Shown: one piece after another, positions 47,889-56,222 of the stretch
Numbering within the stretch: the stretch's first letter is position 1
Layout: every line of letters starts with the position of its first letter
Source: Cumulibacter sp047975195
GTDB lineage: Bacteria > Actinomycetota > Actinomycetes > Mycobacteriales > Antricoccaceae
DNA length: 64,000 nucleotides
Assembly (NCBI GenBank): GCA_047975195.1
Contig: JBKEDB010000058.1
Location: 1-64,000, forward strand
Reading direction: 5' to 3'
Translations under genes and position numbers: made by a program
Notes under the pieces: model-generated
The model's input: the letters and a program-made list of their open reading frames with translations, nothing else
Databases searched by the model: none
Told to the model about the DNA's origin: nothing

Positions 47889-48751
47889 GAGGAGCGGCGA
47901 TAGGTCGCCGTAGCGGCCACATGTACCCGATCTGGGGCAGAAATTACCTGCAGCTCAGCGCTGTCGCCGTTCGGTCGGCCGATAGCGCTGACCGCATCAC
48001 CGACGAATACCGGTGCCTGCACGCGGTAGTCAAACTGTTGCAGCCGCATCGACGGGTCATGCCGTAGCGCCAATGTGGCCAGGTGCTGCGCCAGTAGCGG
48101 TCCGTGCACGACCAGGTCCGGATACCCCTCAACCTCGGTGGCGTACCTGCGGTCGTAGTGGATCCGGTGCGAGTTTCCGGTGATCGCACTCATTCGGAAT
48201 AACCGGATCTCATCGGTCGCGATGTCGTGCCGCCATCCGGCGTCCGCCTCGACCGGCACCTGCGGTCGCGGTGGCCAGGTACGCGCCGGTGCGTCGTCGA
48301 CGCCGGAGCGGTACACGTGATTCTGCACTTCGGTGAGCCGCAACTCGCCACGCTGGCGGAACTCGTATTGAACGCTGATCAGGGCCATCTCGCCGGAGCG
48401 CCCGCTCTTGGGCACGGCCGACAGGACGGTGCCGGTACGTTCTACCTCCTCATCGAGGATGAGATCGCCATGTGAGGTGATGGAGCCACCGGCCCACATC
48501 CGTCGGCGTTCAGGAATCGGCGGCTGGAAATGTCCGGCGTGCGGGTGGCCGTCCGTCGCTAGACCTTCGTAGTGCGGCCAATCGGTGAAGTACACCCAGT
48601 GCCAGCACGGAGGCAGCACTCCCGGTGGCGCCACCTGGTCGGCGGCGAGCAGATCGGCCAACCATCCGCTGACCTCGCTGGCCAGGACGTCCGTCTCGAC
48701 GAGCGCCGATGGCTTCCAACCAGCGATGTACTGCTCCAACGAATTGCCCAT
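47885..48751 (-). CDS. HTD2-type hydratase (FAS1-like dehydratase / MaoC)
   Basis: A 288-residue hotdog protein. The N-terminal FAS1-like dehydratase half has LPPCWHWVYFTDWPHYEGL and the HFQPPIPERRRMWAGGSI stretch. The C-terminal half holds the hydratase residues in FRMSAITGNSHRIHYDRRYA and DLVVHGPLLAQHLATLAL. This is the HTD2 / mesaconyl-CoA hydratase-like group, which hydrates an enoyl-CoA. It is the first gene of a five-gene run ending at 45213 with ATGA overlaps throughout. Pairing with phospholipid and envelope genes is not obviously functional. Confidence 0.82.
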   Translation of the reverse strand: MGNSLEQYIAGWKPSALVETDVLASEVSGWLADLLAADQVAPPGVLPPCWHWVYFTDWPHYEGLATDGHPHAGHFQPPIPERRRMWAGGSITSHGDLILDEEVERTGTVLSAVPKSGRSGEMALISVQYEFRQRGELRLTEVQNHVYRSGVDDAPARTWPPRPQVPVEADAGWRHDIATDEIRLFRMSAITGNSHRIHYDRRYATEVEGYPDLVVHGPLLAQHLATLALRHDPSMRLQQFDYRVQAPVFVGDAVSAIGRPNGDSAELQVISAPDRVHVAATATYRRSS

Positions 48752-48817
48752 TGCCGTCCCCTTCACCTAGCCGTACCGCGCCGCATCCGAACTGTATCGG
48801 CCGACAGATATGCCAAA

Positions 48818-48846
48818 GGCGACGACTCCCGGCGGGAGGCGTCGCC
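48818..48846 (-). terminator. Terminator after the 73-residue small gene
   Basis: Outer arms GGCGACG and CGTCGCC with inner arms CTCCC and GGGAG form one nested hairpin. It lies 20 bp after the stop of the small gene at 48866 (minus strand) and 67 bp before the HTD2-type gene, separating the two transcripts. Confidence 0.75.
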
Positions 48847-48865
48847 CTACGGACGGTTGCGGACG

Positions 48866-49087
48866 TTACGCAGCGAGTGCGTCAACCGCAGCGGTGACGA
48901 TCGAGTCGTTTCCGATCTCGCGTCGGGCCCAATCCAAGTGCTCGGGGCTGCCGATGATGAAGCCCTGCTGGTTGACCAGCCGACTCATCGTCGTCGCCGC
49001 AATGCGTGCCTGCTGTGGCTGGTAGCCGAGCTGCATGATCGCGTTGCACATCCGGTTCATCTCTGCGATGGTGATGTTTTGCTTCAT
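48866..49087 (-). CDS. Isolated 73-residue protein of unknown function
   Basis: A small soluble, mostly helical protein (MKQNITIAEMNRMCNAIMQL, then GYQPQQARIAATTMSRLVNQ) with one Cys (Cys14) and no membrane segment. I do not recognise a family. It is very probably real: AAGGAGGG lies nine bases before the ATG, a terminator follows at 48818, and the previous transcript ends at 49212. An ECF-type promoter-like sequence and a leader hairpin precede it. Single-gene transcripts with strong ribosome sites often encode stress proteins; that is only a guess here. Confidence 0.75.
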   Translation of the reverse strand: MKQNITIAEMNRMCNAIMQLGYQPQQARIAATTMSRLVNQQGFIIGSPEHLDWARREIGNDSIVTAAVDALAA

Positions 49088-49141
49088 GGTGTGACCCTCC
49101 TTTCTGGTCTTACTGGCTGTCATACAAACCGACAGCGATGA

Positions 49142-49201
49142 CGACGCAGCAAACTGCGTCGCCTTATTAGATGAACGTTCGAGGGCACCAGGTTTGTTCC
49201 C
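49142..49201 (-). promoter_or_regulatory. ECF-sigma-like promoter and leader hairpin of the small gene
   Basis: On the minus strand GGGAAC (49201-49196) is followed after 18 bases by CGTT (49177-49174). This fits the GGAAY-N18/19-GTT pattern of SigR/SigH/SigE-type promoters. Transcription would start near 49166. Just downstream, CGACGCAG-TTTG-CTGCGTCG (49161-49142) is a perfect 8-bp hairpin within the leader, 55 bp before the start codon. Confidence 0.55.
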
Positions 49202-49211
49202 GTTAGCAACA

Positions 49212-49248
49212 CATGGCCCCACCCGATCATCAACCGGGTGGGGCCATG
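49212..49248 (-). terminator. Terminator after the SDR gene at 49267
   Basis: The perfect 14-bp arms CATGGCCCCACCCG and CGGGTGGGGCCATG have a 9-base loop. The hairpin begins 18 bp after the SDR stop (minus strand) and ends the DUF998-tesB-LLM-SDR operon. Confidence 0.85.
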
Positions 49249-49266
49249 GGTGCAGTAAAGGGTCGA

Positions 49267-50040
49267 TCAGGTGGCGCCGTACGCCGCACCGCCGTCGACC
49301 TTGATGATCGTGCCCGTGGTGTACGACGAGGCATCGCTGGCCAGGTACAACGCCGCACCGACAATCTCGTTGGGCTCGCCGCCGCGCTTGAGCGCGATCG
49401 TGCGCTCGGCGCGTTCGTTGAACTCCGCCATATCCCAGGCATCCGAGATATCGGTGAGGAACGGCCCCGGCATGATTCCGTTGACGCGGACATTCGTGCC
49501 GAACGCACGAGCCATGCCGAGGGTCATCGCGTTGAGTCCGGCCTTGGCCATGGCATAGGGAACGATACCCGGCGTGGGCGCAACCGAGCCGGTGCTGGAA
49601 ACGTTGATGATGCTCCCACCATTGCGGGCCGCCATCTGCTCACCGCACAGCGATGCAAGGCGAAAGGCACCCTTCATATTGACGTCGATCACCTTCGCGA
49701 ACAGGCTTTCCTCAACGTCGGTCAACTTGTCGTACAGCGGAGACATACCGGCGTTGTTGACCAGGATGTCGGTGCCACCGAACTCGGCAGTCACCCGCTC
49801 GAACGCTGCGCCCACGGCATTCCAATCGCCGGTGTGGCACCCCAGACCCAATGCCTTCGCGCCGGTCTGCTTGGTGATCTCCTCAGCAACCGCAACACAC
49901 GAATCCTCTTTGCGGCTCGCGACCACGACGGTCGCGCCCTGCTCGGCGAACGAGAACGCCATCTCGCGGCCCAGTCCCCGACTACCGCCGGTAATCAGGG
50001 CTACTTTCCCATCCAGCCTGAACGATGGTGTCGCTGTCAT
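49267..50040 (-). CDS. Short-chain dehydrogenase/reductase (SDR)
   Basis: A 257-residue classical SDR. KVALITGGSRGLGREMAF is the coenzyme loop, DILVNNAGMSPL the NNAG motif, and INVSSTGSV with PYAMAKAGLNAM the Ser and YxxxK catalytic residues. TTGTIIKVDGGAAYG is the usual end. VVVASRKEDS after strand 2 carries an Arg, pointing to NADP. AGGAG precedes the ATG by eight bases. The LLM-family gene ends 51 bp upstream, so it is the last gene of that operon. Confidence 0.85.
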   Translation of the reverse strand: MTATPSFRLDGKVALITGGSRGLGREMAFSFAEQGATVVVASRKEDSCVAVAEEITKQTGAKALGLGCHTGDWNAVGAAFERVTAEFGGTDILVNNAGMSPLYDKLTDVEESLFAKVIDVNMKGAFRLASLCGEQMAARNGGSIINVSSTGSVAPTPGIVPYAMAKAGLNAMTLGMARAFGTNVRVNGIMPGPFLTDISDAWDMAEFNERAERTIALKRGGEPNEIVGAALYLASDASSYTTGTIIKVDGGAAYGAT

Positions 50041-50091
50041 ACCTGCTTCTCCTCAGCTGTCAGCGGCTCTCGCCGCGCTCACATGGTGGTG

Positions 50092-51135
50092 CTATGCCTG
50101 ATCGCGCAGTGCGGCGAGGATGCGATCCCCACCCTCGCCTCGCGGTACGCCATGCAGGATCACCGTTGTCAGGCACGTATCGCGCCAACGACGTTGGTAG
50201 TCCTCCACAATCTTCTCTGCCGGGCCGATCAACGCAACATCCTCGACCATCTCGGTCGGAATGACTGAGACCGCGTCCTTGGCGCGTCCGGCCAGGTACA
50301 GGTCCTGGACCTCAGCGACGACCTCGCCCCATCCCATCCGCACGAAAACGTCCTTGTGGAAGTTCGCTTTCTTCGCTCCCATACCACCGGCGTACAGCGC
50401 TAACCCGGGTTTGATCCGCGCTGCCGCAGCGTCGACGTTGTCGTCCTCGACCACCGATAGCACGGAAGCCACCTCGAACGAGTCGACGGTGTGCCGCGCA
50501 CCCTCGCGCGAAAATCCATTCCCCAACGCGTCCCGATAAAACTGATCGGACTTGGGCGAAAACCACAGCGGGATCCAGCCATCTGCGATTTCCGCTGCTA
50601 ACGCGACATTCTTCGGACCCTCCGCACCAAGGAAGATCGGGATATCGGTGCGTAACGGATGGACCGTCGACTTCAACGGCTTACCGAGACCGGCGCCACC
50701 GTCGTACGGCAGTTGGTAGTGCTTGCCGGCGTACGTGACCGGCTCTTCGCGCCGCCAGACGGCGCGCATGATGTCGACGTACTCGCGAGTGCGTTCCAAC
50801 GGCCGCGGGAACGGCTGTCCGTACCACCCCTCCACGACCTGCGGACCGGATGCACCAATACCCACCACCATTCGCCCACCGCTGAGATGGTCGACGGTCA
50901 GCGCAGCCATGGCCAATGCGGTCGGGGTACGCGCTGACATCTGGCATACCGATGTACCCAGGCGAATATTGTTGGTGCGCGCACCCCACCACGCGAGTGG
51001 GGTCAGTGCATCGGATCCGTACGCCTCCGCCGTCCAGAAACTGTCCAGTCCGAGTTCTTCGGCGCGCCGAAGTTCCTCCTCGATTCCCGCAGGTGGCCCG
51101 GAAGACCAATACCCAGCGCCGAGTCCTACCTTCAT
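50092..51135 (-). CDS. LLM-class F420-dependent oxidoreductase
   Basis: A 347-residue luciferase-like TIM-barrel enzyme. ELGLDSFWTAEAYGSDALTP and RLGTSVCQMSARTPTALAMA are the barrel-start motifs, and HLSGGRMVVGIGASGPQVVE binds the cofactor phosphate. The type is close to F420-dependent enzymes of mycobacteria; FMN use cannot be excluded. Its ATG shares a base with the tesB stop (TGATG), so the two are coupled. Confidence 0.85.
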   Translation of the reverse strand: MKVGLGAGYWSSGPPAGIEEELRRAEELGLDSFWTAEAYGSDALTPLAWWGARTNNIRLGTSVCQMSARTPTALAMAALTVDHLSGGRMVVGIGASGPQVVEGWYGQPFPRPLERTREYVDIMRAVWRREEPVTYAGKHYQLPYDGGAGLGKPLKSTVHPLRTDIPIFLGAEGPKNVALAAEIADGWIPLWFSPKSDQFYRDALGNGFSREGARHTVDSFEVASVLSVVEDDNVDAAAARIKPGLALYAGGMGAKKANFHKDVFVRMGWGEVVAEVQDLYLAGRAKDAVSVIPTEMVEDVALIGPAEKIVEDYQRRWRDTCLTTVILHGVPRGEGGDRILAALRDQA

Positions 51136-51926
51136 CAGCGATCCTTCTTTTGGTAGCGGAACAACGACTCCTGGGCCACGGTCGCGATGACCGCACCGTC
51201 CATGTCAAAGACCGATCCCGTGTAGAGACCGCGTCCATCGCCGGTGCGCCGCGGGCCGTAGTTGAACAGGTGCCACTGGTTCATGTCCGGGATGCGGTGC
51301 AGCCACACGGTGTGGTCAATCGTGGAAAGGAACCCGACCTCCTTAGACCGAATCTCTGCCAGTCCGCTACCGGCGTCGGTAAGGTAGACCAACCCGGCCG
51401 CATGCATCATCGGGTCCTCGCCAAGGTCAATATCGACCTTCGCCAACCAGTCTTTGGGCCAGTAATTATTGGGGTTGTCGCGGTTCGGTTCTTTCATCGC
51501 CACGGAGTGCAGTCGGCGCGGATCCCAATCGGCGAGTTCGTCCGGATCACCGATCGGCTCAGCACTCACCATCTGATTGTCCGGGCCCTCATTGTGCCGT
51601 TGGAAACTCACCGTGCAGTTGAAGATGACGTCGCCGTCCTGCACCGCGATAACCCGACGTGAGGAAAAGCTGCCACCGTCGAAGTCGGCGGCGACGTGAA
51701 AGACGACGGGCTTGGCTGGGTCTCCGCCACGCAGGAAGTAGCAGTGCATCGAGTGCGGCACGCGCTCGGGCGGCGCGGTCCGGCCCGCGGCCAGGATCGC
51801 TTGCGCGGCTACCTGCCCGCCGTATAGCGGAAACTGCTCCTCAAAATGGTGCGTCGTGCGAAACAGGCCGCGATCGATGGTCTCAAGATCGAGTATTTCG
51901 GCAAGATTGTCGGGGCGTCCGGTCAT
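51135..51926 (-). CDS. tesB: Acyl-CoA thioesterase II
   Basis: A 263-residue double-hotdog thioesterase that cleaves medium- or long-chain acyl-CoA to acid and CoA. QFPLYGGQVAAQAILAAGRT and HSMHCYFLRGGDPAKPVVFH are the N-terminal hotdog, and YLTDAGSGLAE with IDHTVWLHR the C-terminal one carrying the active-site Asp. The ending SVFDMDGAVIATVAQESLFR is typical. It sits nine bases after the DUF998 gene. Confidence 0.9.
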   Translation of the reverse strand: MTGRPDNLAEILDLETIDRGLFRTTHHFEEQFPLYGGQVAAQAILAAGRTAPPERVPHSMHCYFLRGGDPAKPVVFHVAADFDGGSFSSRRVIAVQDGDVIFNCTVSFQRHNEGPDNQMVSAEPIGDPDELADWDPRRLHSVAMKEPNRDNPNNYWPKDWLAKVDIDLGEDPMMHAAGLVYLTDAGSGLAEIRSKEVGFLSTIDHTVWLHRIPDMNQWHLFNYGPRRTGDGRGLYTGSVFDMDGAVIATVAQESLFRYQKKDR

Positions 51927-51935
51927 TGAGACAAA

Positions 51936-52628
51936 CTACCCAGCGTCAACCTCAGCACTGTTACGCACCCCACGTCCAGCGCTCGCCCGCCACACACGCA
52001 GACCGAACAACGCGATTGCTGAGGCCTCAAGGAGCATCAGGAGGCGCTGCGGGATTCCTCGCCACCCGTCCATCGACCACAGCGTCGGCCACAATGCCGC
52101 CGCGATGGTCAAGAGCAAGGCCAGTGCGACACCGATCAGTAGCACCAGCATGCTGTGACGCAGCCGCGCCGAACACTGCGGCAGGTAGCTCGCGATCGCC
52201 ACAGCCAGCAATACGAACGCCGCCGCGGCGGCGTATCGGTGAATCTGAGCGCTGAGCGAGAGCGCGCCCGAGCCGGCGTCCGTGGGGAAGATGACTACCA
52301 GTTCCAACATCACCGCTGCTAGGTATGCACTGATGCGGCCCGTGACGGGCAGGTGGTTCGCCAGGCTGACAACGGCCAGCGCCAAGGCGGTACACGCCAC
52401 TGCGAACAGCCCGCTGGACGCAGTCGCGACGCCATACATGCTCAGGGTCTGCGACACCGGGTCAACCGCACCCACCATCACAACGTGTATCGCGACGATC
52501 GCTGCGATGGCCATCAGCGCACCGATGCCGACCAGCGAGCTCGGCAGCACGTTGAGGCGAGTATTGATCGTCGGCGTTGCTGCGGTGGGGACGGCGAGTG
52601 GGCGGAAACTGACGGGTGCTGTGGTCAT
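51936..52628 (-). CDS. DUF998 membrane protein
   Basis: A 230-residue protein with six predicted helices. LVGIGALMAIAAIVAIHVVM is helix 1, followed by DPVSQTLSMYGVATASSGLF, the DUF998 signature. IFPTDAGSGALSLSAQIHRYAAA (here split across a loop) is a second conserved part. Function is unknown. The ATG at 52628 (MTTAPVSF) fits better than 52667. It is the first gene of the operon with tesB and is divergent from the sensor kinase gene. Confidence 0.78.
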   Translation of the reverse strand: MTTAPVSFRPLAVPTAATPTINTRLNVLPSSLVGIGALMAIAAIVAIHVVMVGAVDPVSQTLSMYGVATASSGLFAVACTALALAVVSLANHLPVTGRISAYLAAVMLELVVIFPTDAGSGALSLSAQIHRYAAAAAFVLLAVAIASYLPQCSARLRHSMLVLLIGVALALLLTIAAALWPTLWSMDGWRGIPQRLLMLLEASAIALFGLRVWRASAGRGVRNSAEVDAG

Positions 52629-52824
52629 GTCTGAAATCTCGCGGCATGGTGGCGCGGGCGGCATCACGCCGCAGCGGGGTGTTCGCGATCCCCCGCAAGC
52701 ACTACACGCGTCGCGAAAGTGCTACTTCAGAGTGATGTCGCGCCTGCGCTGGCCGACTAGCGTTGACGGCGTGCAAACCAACCTGGTGGTCCGACGCTCA
52801 TCCGGCAACTCGATGGAGGCGGCT

Positions 52825-53118
52825 ATGAGTACCTCAACGAAGAGCACGAGCCAGCCCAAGCAACGCAGCTTCTTCGAACGACTCACCTCGGCGGACGAGG
52901 CTAGCTCGCATTCGGTCGCCGCGCGACCAGCGGCCGGACCGGCCTCGCCGAGAAGGAAGCCGTTGGGGCGGCACATCCGGCTCGGCGCGCTGATCGGCAT
53001 CGCCATCGTGCTGTACGCCGTTCAGGCCCCGGTACTCGGCGCGGTGTACGGGCTCCGGCGCGTGGGGGATGCTGCTGGCGCTGCCGGGCTCGGTCGGCGT
53101 CGTACTCGCGCACTATAA
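52825..53118 (+). pseudogene. Detached N-terminus of the sensor kinase (frameshift near 53050)
   Basis: The frame starts MSTSTKSTSQ with GGAGG upstream, has a disordered basic region, and enters a first membrane helix (LGALIGIAIVLYAVQAPVLG). After GAVYG it falls out of the kinase frame and stops at 53118. Removing one G from the GGG at 53050-53052 would join it smoothly to the downstream frame (GSGAWGMLLALPGSVG). The break is either a real mutation or a base-call error in a short G-run. Confidence 0.65.
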
Positions 53119-54160
53119 CGCCCGCGCCGCCGTCGGTGTGGTCCTGCTGGGCACGGTGGCCATCACGTTGGCGTCGATCCCATACGGACTGTTCTCCGGA
53201 GAGTTCGCCGACAGTCTGCCGTTCCCCTGGACAGTGTGCTCGATGCTCGCGTTGTTCGCCTGCACGCTGCTCCTCGGCTACGAGGTGCCGTTGCGTGAGG
53301 CCGCGATGACCTACGGTGCACTCATCGTGATCAGCGTCGTGCTGCAGGCAATCGGCGGTGGGTACACCGGGTCGTTCTTCGTGATGGCATGGATCAGCCT
53401 CGTGCTCGGTGCCATCGGCCTGGGCATCCGACAGCTGCGCGCCTCGGAGGCCCGCGCGAAGCAACATAAGCAGATCAGTGAGCAGGAGCGCGAACAGCGG
53501 GAGATGCTGCAGGAGAAAGCGCAGGTCGCCCGCGAGCTGCACGATGTGGTCGCGCACCACATGTCGGTGATAACGGTGCAGGCGTCCTCCGCGGAGTACC
53601 GCATCCCGGACCTGCCGGATGAGGTCCGCCGCGAGTTTCAGGAGATCAGCGAACAGAGCAGGTCGTCCTTGGCCGAATTGCGTCGAATCCTCGGCGTACT
53701 ACGCGGCGACGAGGCTCAGGCCGAGCGGGCACCTCAGCCCGGCGTCGAGGACCTTCCCCGCGTCGTCGAGCACGTCGGCCGCGCGGGCACCACGGTCGAT
53801 TTCGTCAGTGCTGACCTCGGTGGCCTCGAGCGGTCCGTCTCGATCGCGACGTACCGGATCGTTCAGGAGTCGTTGAGCAATGTCGTGCGCCACGCCGCCG
53901 GTTCACCGGCCACGGTAGTCATTGAGCGCTCGATCGGATCCGTGGAGGTCTCTGTTCGCAATCCAGCGCCGCCGCACCCGGTGAACCCGATGCCCGGCAG
54001 TGGCCACGGTGTGCGCGGAATGCGGGAACGTGCCGTCGCGCTCGGCGGCACGCTTGCCACCGGCCAGACAGCCGATGGCGGCTTTGAGGTCCTCGCGTGG
54101 CTGCCTACGTCCGCCGAGAACGCCGAGGCCTGGGAACTCGATCTGCAGGGCAACACGTGA
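53069..54160 (+). CDS. Two-component sensor histidine kinase (HisKA_3), 5' frameshift
   Basis: The readable part is 363 residues: four membrane helices (about 1-125), a coiled coil, then the dimer/phospho-acceptor helix VARELHDVVAHHMSVITVQA with the His, and the ATPase domain (ESLSNVVRHAAGSPATVVIE and GHGVRGMRERAVALGGTLAT). It phosphorylates the response regulator that follows, with which it overlaps as GTGA. Without the 82 residues encoded in the other frame from 52825, it would start at an ATG inside helix 2 and have no good ribosome site. The native gene is probably 52825-54160 read through a one-base fix. Confidence 0.75.
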   Translation: MLLALPGSVGVVLAHYNARAAVGVVLLGTVAITLASIPYGLFSGEFADSLPFPWTVCSMLALFACTLLLGYEVPLREAAMTYGALIVISVVLQAIGGGYTGSFFVMAWISLVLGAIGLGIRQLRASEARAKQHKQISEQEREQREMLQEKAQVARELHDVVAHHMSVITVQASSAEYRIPDLPDEVRREFQEISEQSRSSLAELRRILGVLRGDEAQAERAPQPGVEDLPRVVEHVGRAGTTVDFVSADLGGLERSVSIATYRIVQESLSNVVRHAAGSPATVVIERSIGSVEVSVRNPAPPHPVNPMPGSGHGVRGMRERAVALGGTLATGQTADGGFEVLAWLPTSAENAEAWELDLQGNT

Positions 54161-54822
54161 CCATCCGCGTCGTCATCGTCGATGACCAGCAGATGGTGCG
54201 CGCAGGATTCGGTGCGCTGCTGAACGCGCAAACCGATATCAGCGTGGTGGCCGACGCCGCGGATGGCGAAGCGGGAGTCCGCGCCGTCGGCGAGCATCGA
54301 CCAGATGTGGTGCTGATGGACGTGCGGATGCCGGTGATGGACGGTTTGGCGGCCGCCGAGCAGATCCTCGCCCGGCCCGATGCACCGAAGGTCGTCATGC
54401 TGACCACCTTCGATATAGATGACTACGTGTACACCGCGCTGCAACTTGGCGCGAGCGGGTTCCTACTCAAGGACGCTCCCCCTGCCGACCTGATTTCGGC
54501 CGTACGAATCGCCGCGGAGGGCAATGCGCTGTTGGCACCTACGGTGACTCGGAGGTTGATCGAGCAGTTCGCACGCGCGCGCCCCAGCGTCACCCGTTCG
54601 GTCGAACTGAACGCGCTCACCGCTCGCGAGCTAGAGGTGCTGGGTTTGCTCGCTCGCGGGTTCTCGAACGCGGAGATAGCCGCCTCGCTCGTCGTGGCCG
54701 AGCAAACAGTGAAGACCCATGTCGGACGCATTTTCACCAAACTCTCGTTGCGCGATCGCGCACAAGCAGTGGTGTTCGCCTACGAGTCGCATTTAGTGAC
54801 GGCCGGCGAGGACGGAACCTGA
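54157..54822 (+). CDS. NarL/LuxR-type response regulator
   Basis: A 221-residue regulator. IRVVIVDDQQMVRAGFGALL is the receiver start, VVLMDVRMPVMDG holds the phosphorylated Asp, and SGFLLKDAPP the conserved Lys. NALTARELEVLGLLARGFSN and VAEQTVKTHVGRIFTKL are the LuxR helix-turn-helix. It acts on DNA after phosphorylation by the kinase upstream, whose TGA overlaps the GTG start. The target genes are unknown; nearby candidates are its own operon and the CoA-transferase genes. Confidence 0.9.
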   Translation: MTIRVVIVDDQQMVRAGFGALLNAQTDISVVADAADGEAGVRAVGEHRPDVVLMDVRMPVMDGLAAAEQILARPDAPKVVMLTTFDIDDYVYTALQLGASGFLLKDAPPADLISAVRIAAEGNALLAPTVTRRLIEQFARARPSVTRSVELNALTARELEVLGLLARGFSNAEIAASLVVAEQTVKTHVGRIFTKLSLRDRAQAVVFAYESHLVTAGEDGT

Positions 54823-54894
54823 TCCGCCGACGAGCCGCCGCACCGACACCTGGCGTCCTGGCTAGACTCTCCTGCCAAACGGACGGGGAAGCAT

Positions 54895-55572
54895 GTGATT
54901 GACAAACGAGTTTCGTCCTGCGCCGAGGCGCTGAGCACCGTGCAGGACGGCGATACGATCCTGCTTGGCGGGTTCGGCGGTGCGGGTATGCCGCGGGAGT
55001 TGATCGCGGCGTTACTGCACAGCGGTGCGCGCGAGCTGACCTTGGTGACCAATAACGCTGGCGGCGACGGGACCCCGATCGCGACGTTGATCTGGGAGAA
55101 ACGGGTCGCCAAACTCGTCTGTTCTTATCCTCGTTCAGTCGACCGTGCGAACTGGGTGCTTGAACGCTGGCAGGACGGATCGTTCCAGCTCGAGTTGGTG
55201 CCGCAGGGCACGCTGAGCGAGCGGATGCGCGCCGCTGGCGCCGGACTCGGCGGATTCTTCACCCCGACCGCCGGCGGTACGCAGTTGGCAGAAGGCAAGG
55301 AGACGCGCGTCATCAACGGTCGCGAACATGTTTTCGAGGAACCGCTCGCAGGTGATTATGCGCTGATCAAGGCAAAGCGGTCCGATCGATGGGGCAACCT
55401 CGTGTACAACAAGGCACAACGCAGTTTCGGGCCCACGATGGCGACTGCAGCCACCACGACGATCGTCGAAGTCGACGAAATCGTCGACCTGGGTGAGTTG
55501 GATCCCGAACACATCGTCACCCCCGGAATCTTCGTGGACAAGGTGGTCGAGATTGGGGTGCAGGCATCGTGA
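54895..55572 (+). CDS. 3-oxoacid CoA-transferase, subunit A (second copy)
   Basis: A 225-residue alpha subunit. ILLGGFGGAGMPRELIAAL is the CoA loop, and FQLELVPQGTLSERMRAAGA the core, close to the copy at 28848. The start is a GTG at 54895; an ATG two bases before is out of frame. The GTG of subunit B overlaps the stop. The two pairs in the window are clearly different in sequence, so they are old paralogues or were acquired separately. One may serve 3-oxoadipate and the other acetoacetate; which is which is not shown. Confidence 0.87.
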   Translation: MIDKRVSSCAEALSTVQDGDTILLGGFGGAGMPRELIAALLHSGARELTLVTNNAGGDGTPIATLIWEKRVAKLVCSYPRSVDRANWVLERWQDGSFQLELVPQGTLSERMRAAGAGLGGFFTPTAGGTQLAEGKETRVINGREHVFEEPLAGDYALIKAKRSDRWGNLVYNKAQRSFGPTMATAATTTIVEVDEIVDLGELDPEHIVTPGIFVDKVVEIGVQAS

Positions 55573-56222
55573 CGACGTCAGCGACGAGCTATGGATGGAC
55601 TCCGCAACAGATCGCGGCCCGGATCGCCGCCGATATCCCGGACGGGTCCTATGTCAATCTCGGGATCGGCCGACCGACCGAGGTCGCCAATGCGTTGCCG
55701 GCCGATCGCGAGATCCTGTTGCACTCGGAGAACGGGATTCTCGGCATGGGTCCGGCACCAGCGGCCGGTAGTGAGGACTGGGACCTGATCAACGCCGGTA
55801 AGCAGCCGGTCACGTTGTTGACGGGCGGATCGTATTTCCACCACACCGATTCCTTCATGATCATGCGCGGCGGCCACCTGGACGTGTCCGTGCTCGGCGC
55901 GTTCGAGGTGGCGGTGAACGGGGACCTGGCGAACTGGTCGACCGGCGATATGTCCCGCCTGCCCGGTGTCGGCGGCGCAATGGATCTCGCGGTCGGCGCG
56001 AAAGCGGTCTATGTGTCGATGACGCACACCTCGCCCAGCGGCGCCAGCAAGTTGGTGAAGACCTGCACCTATCCGCTTACTGCGACGAACGTAGTCGATC
56101 GCGTCTATACCGGACTCGGTGTGTTCAGCGTCGACGGCGCCGAATTCACCGTGCTGGATCTAGCGCCGGGAGTGACGCTAGAGCATGTGCGTGCGGTGAC
56201 CGATGCGCCGTTGAGGAACTAG
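55569..56222 (+). CDS. 3-oxoacid CoA-transferase, subunit B (second copy)
   Basis: A 217-residue beta subunit with the catalytic Glu54 in LHSENGILGMGP. PDGSYVNLGIGRPTEV opens the fold and FHHTDSFMIMRGGHLDVSVL is the core. It begins with GTG overlapping the stop of subunit A. The 3' end overlaps the stop of the convergent mshB gene by four bases. Confidence 0.87.
   Translation: MTTSATSYGWTPQQIAARIAADIPDGSYVNLGIGRPTEVANALPADREILLHSENGILGMGPAPAAGSEDWDLINAGKQPVTLLTGGSYFHHTDSFMIMRGGHLDVSVLGAFEVAVNGDLANWSTGDMSRLPGVGGAMDLAVGAKAVYVSMTHTSPSGASKLVKTCTYPLTATNVVDRVYTGLGVFSVDGAEFTVLDLAPGVTLEHVRAVTDAPLRN

Noticed and set aside
49213..50268. Plus-strand frame of 351 codons opposite the SDR gene
   Set aside because: It runs through the terminator and the SDR and LLM genes, with no family match. 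The SDR motifs on the other strand are complete.
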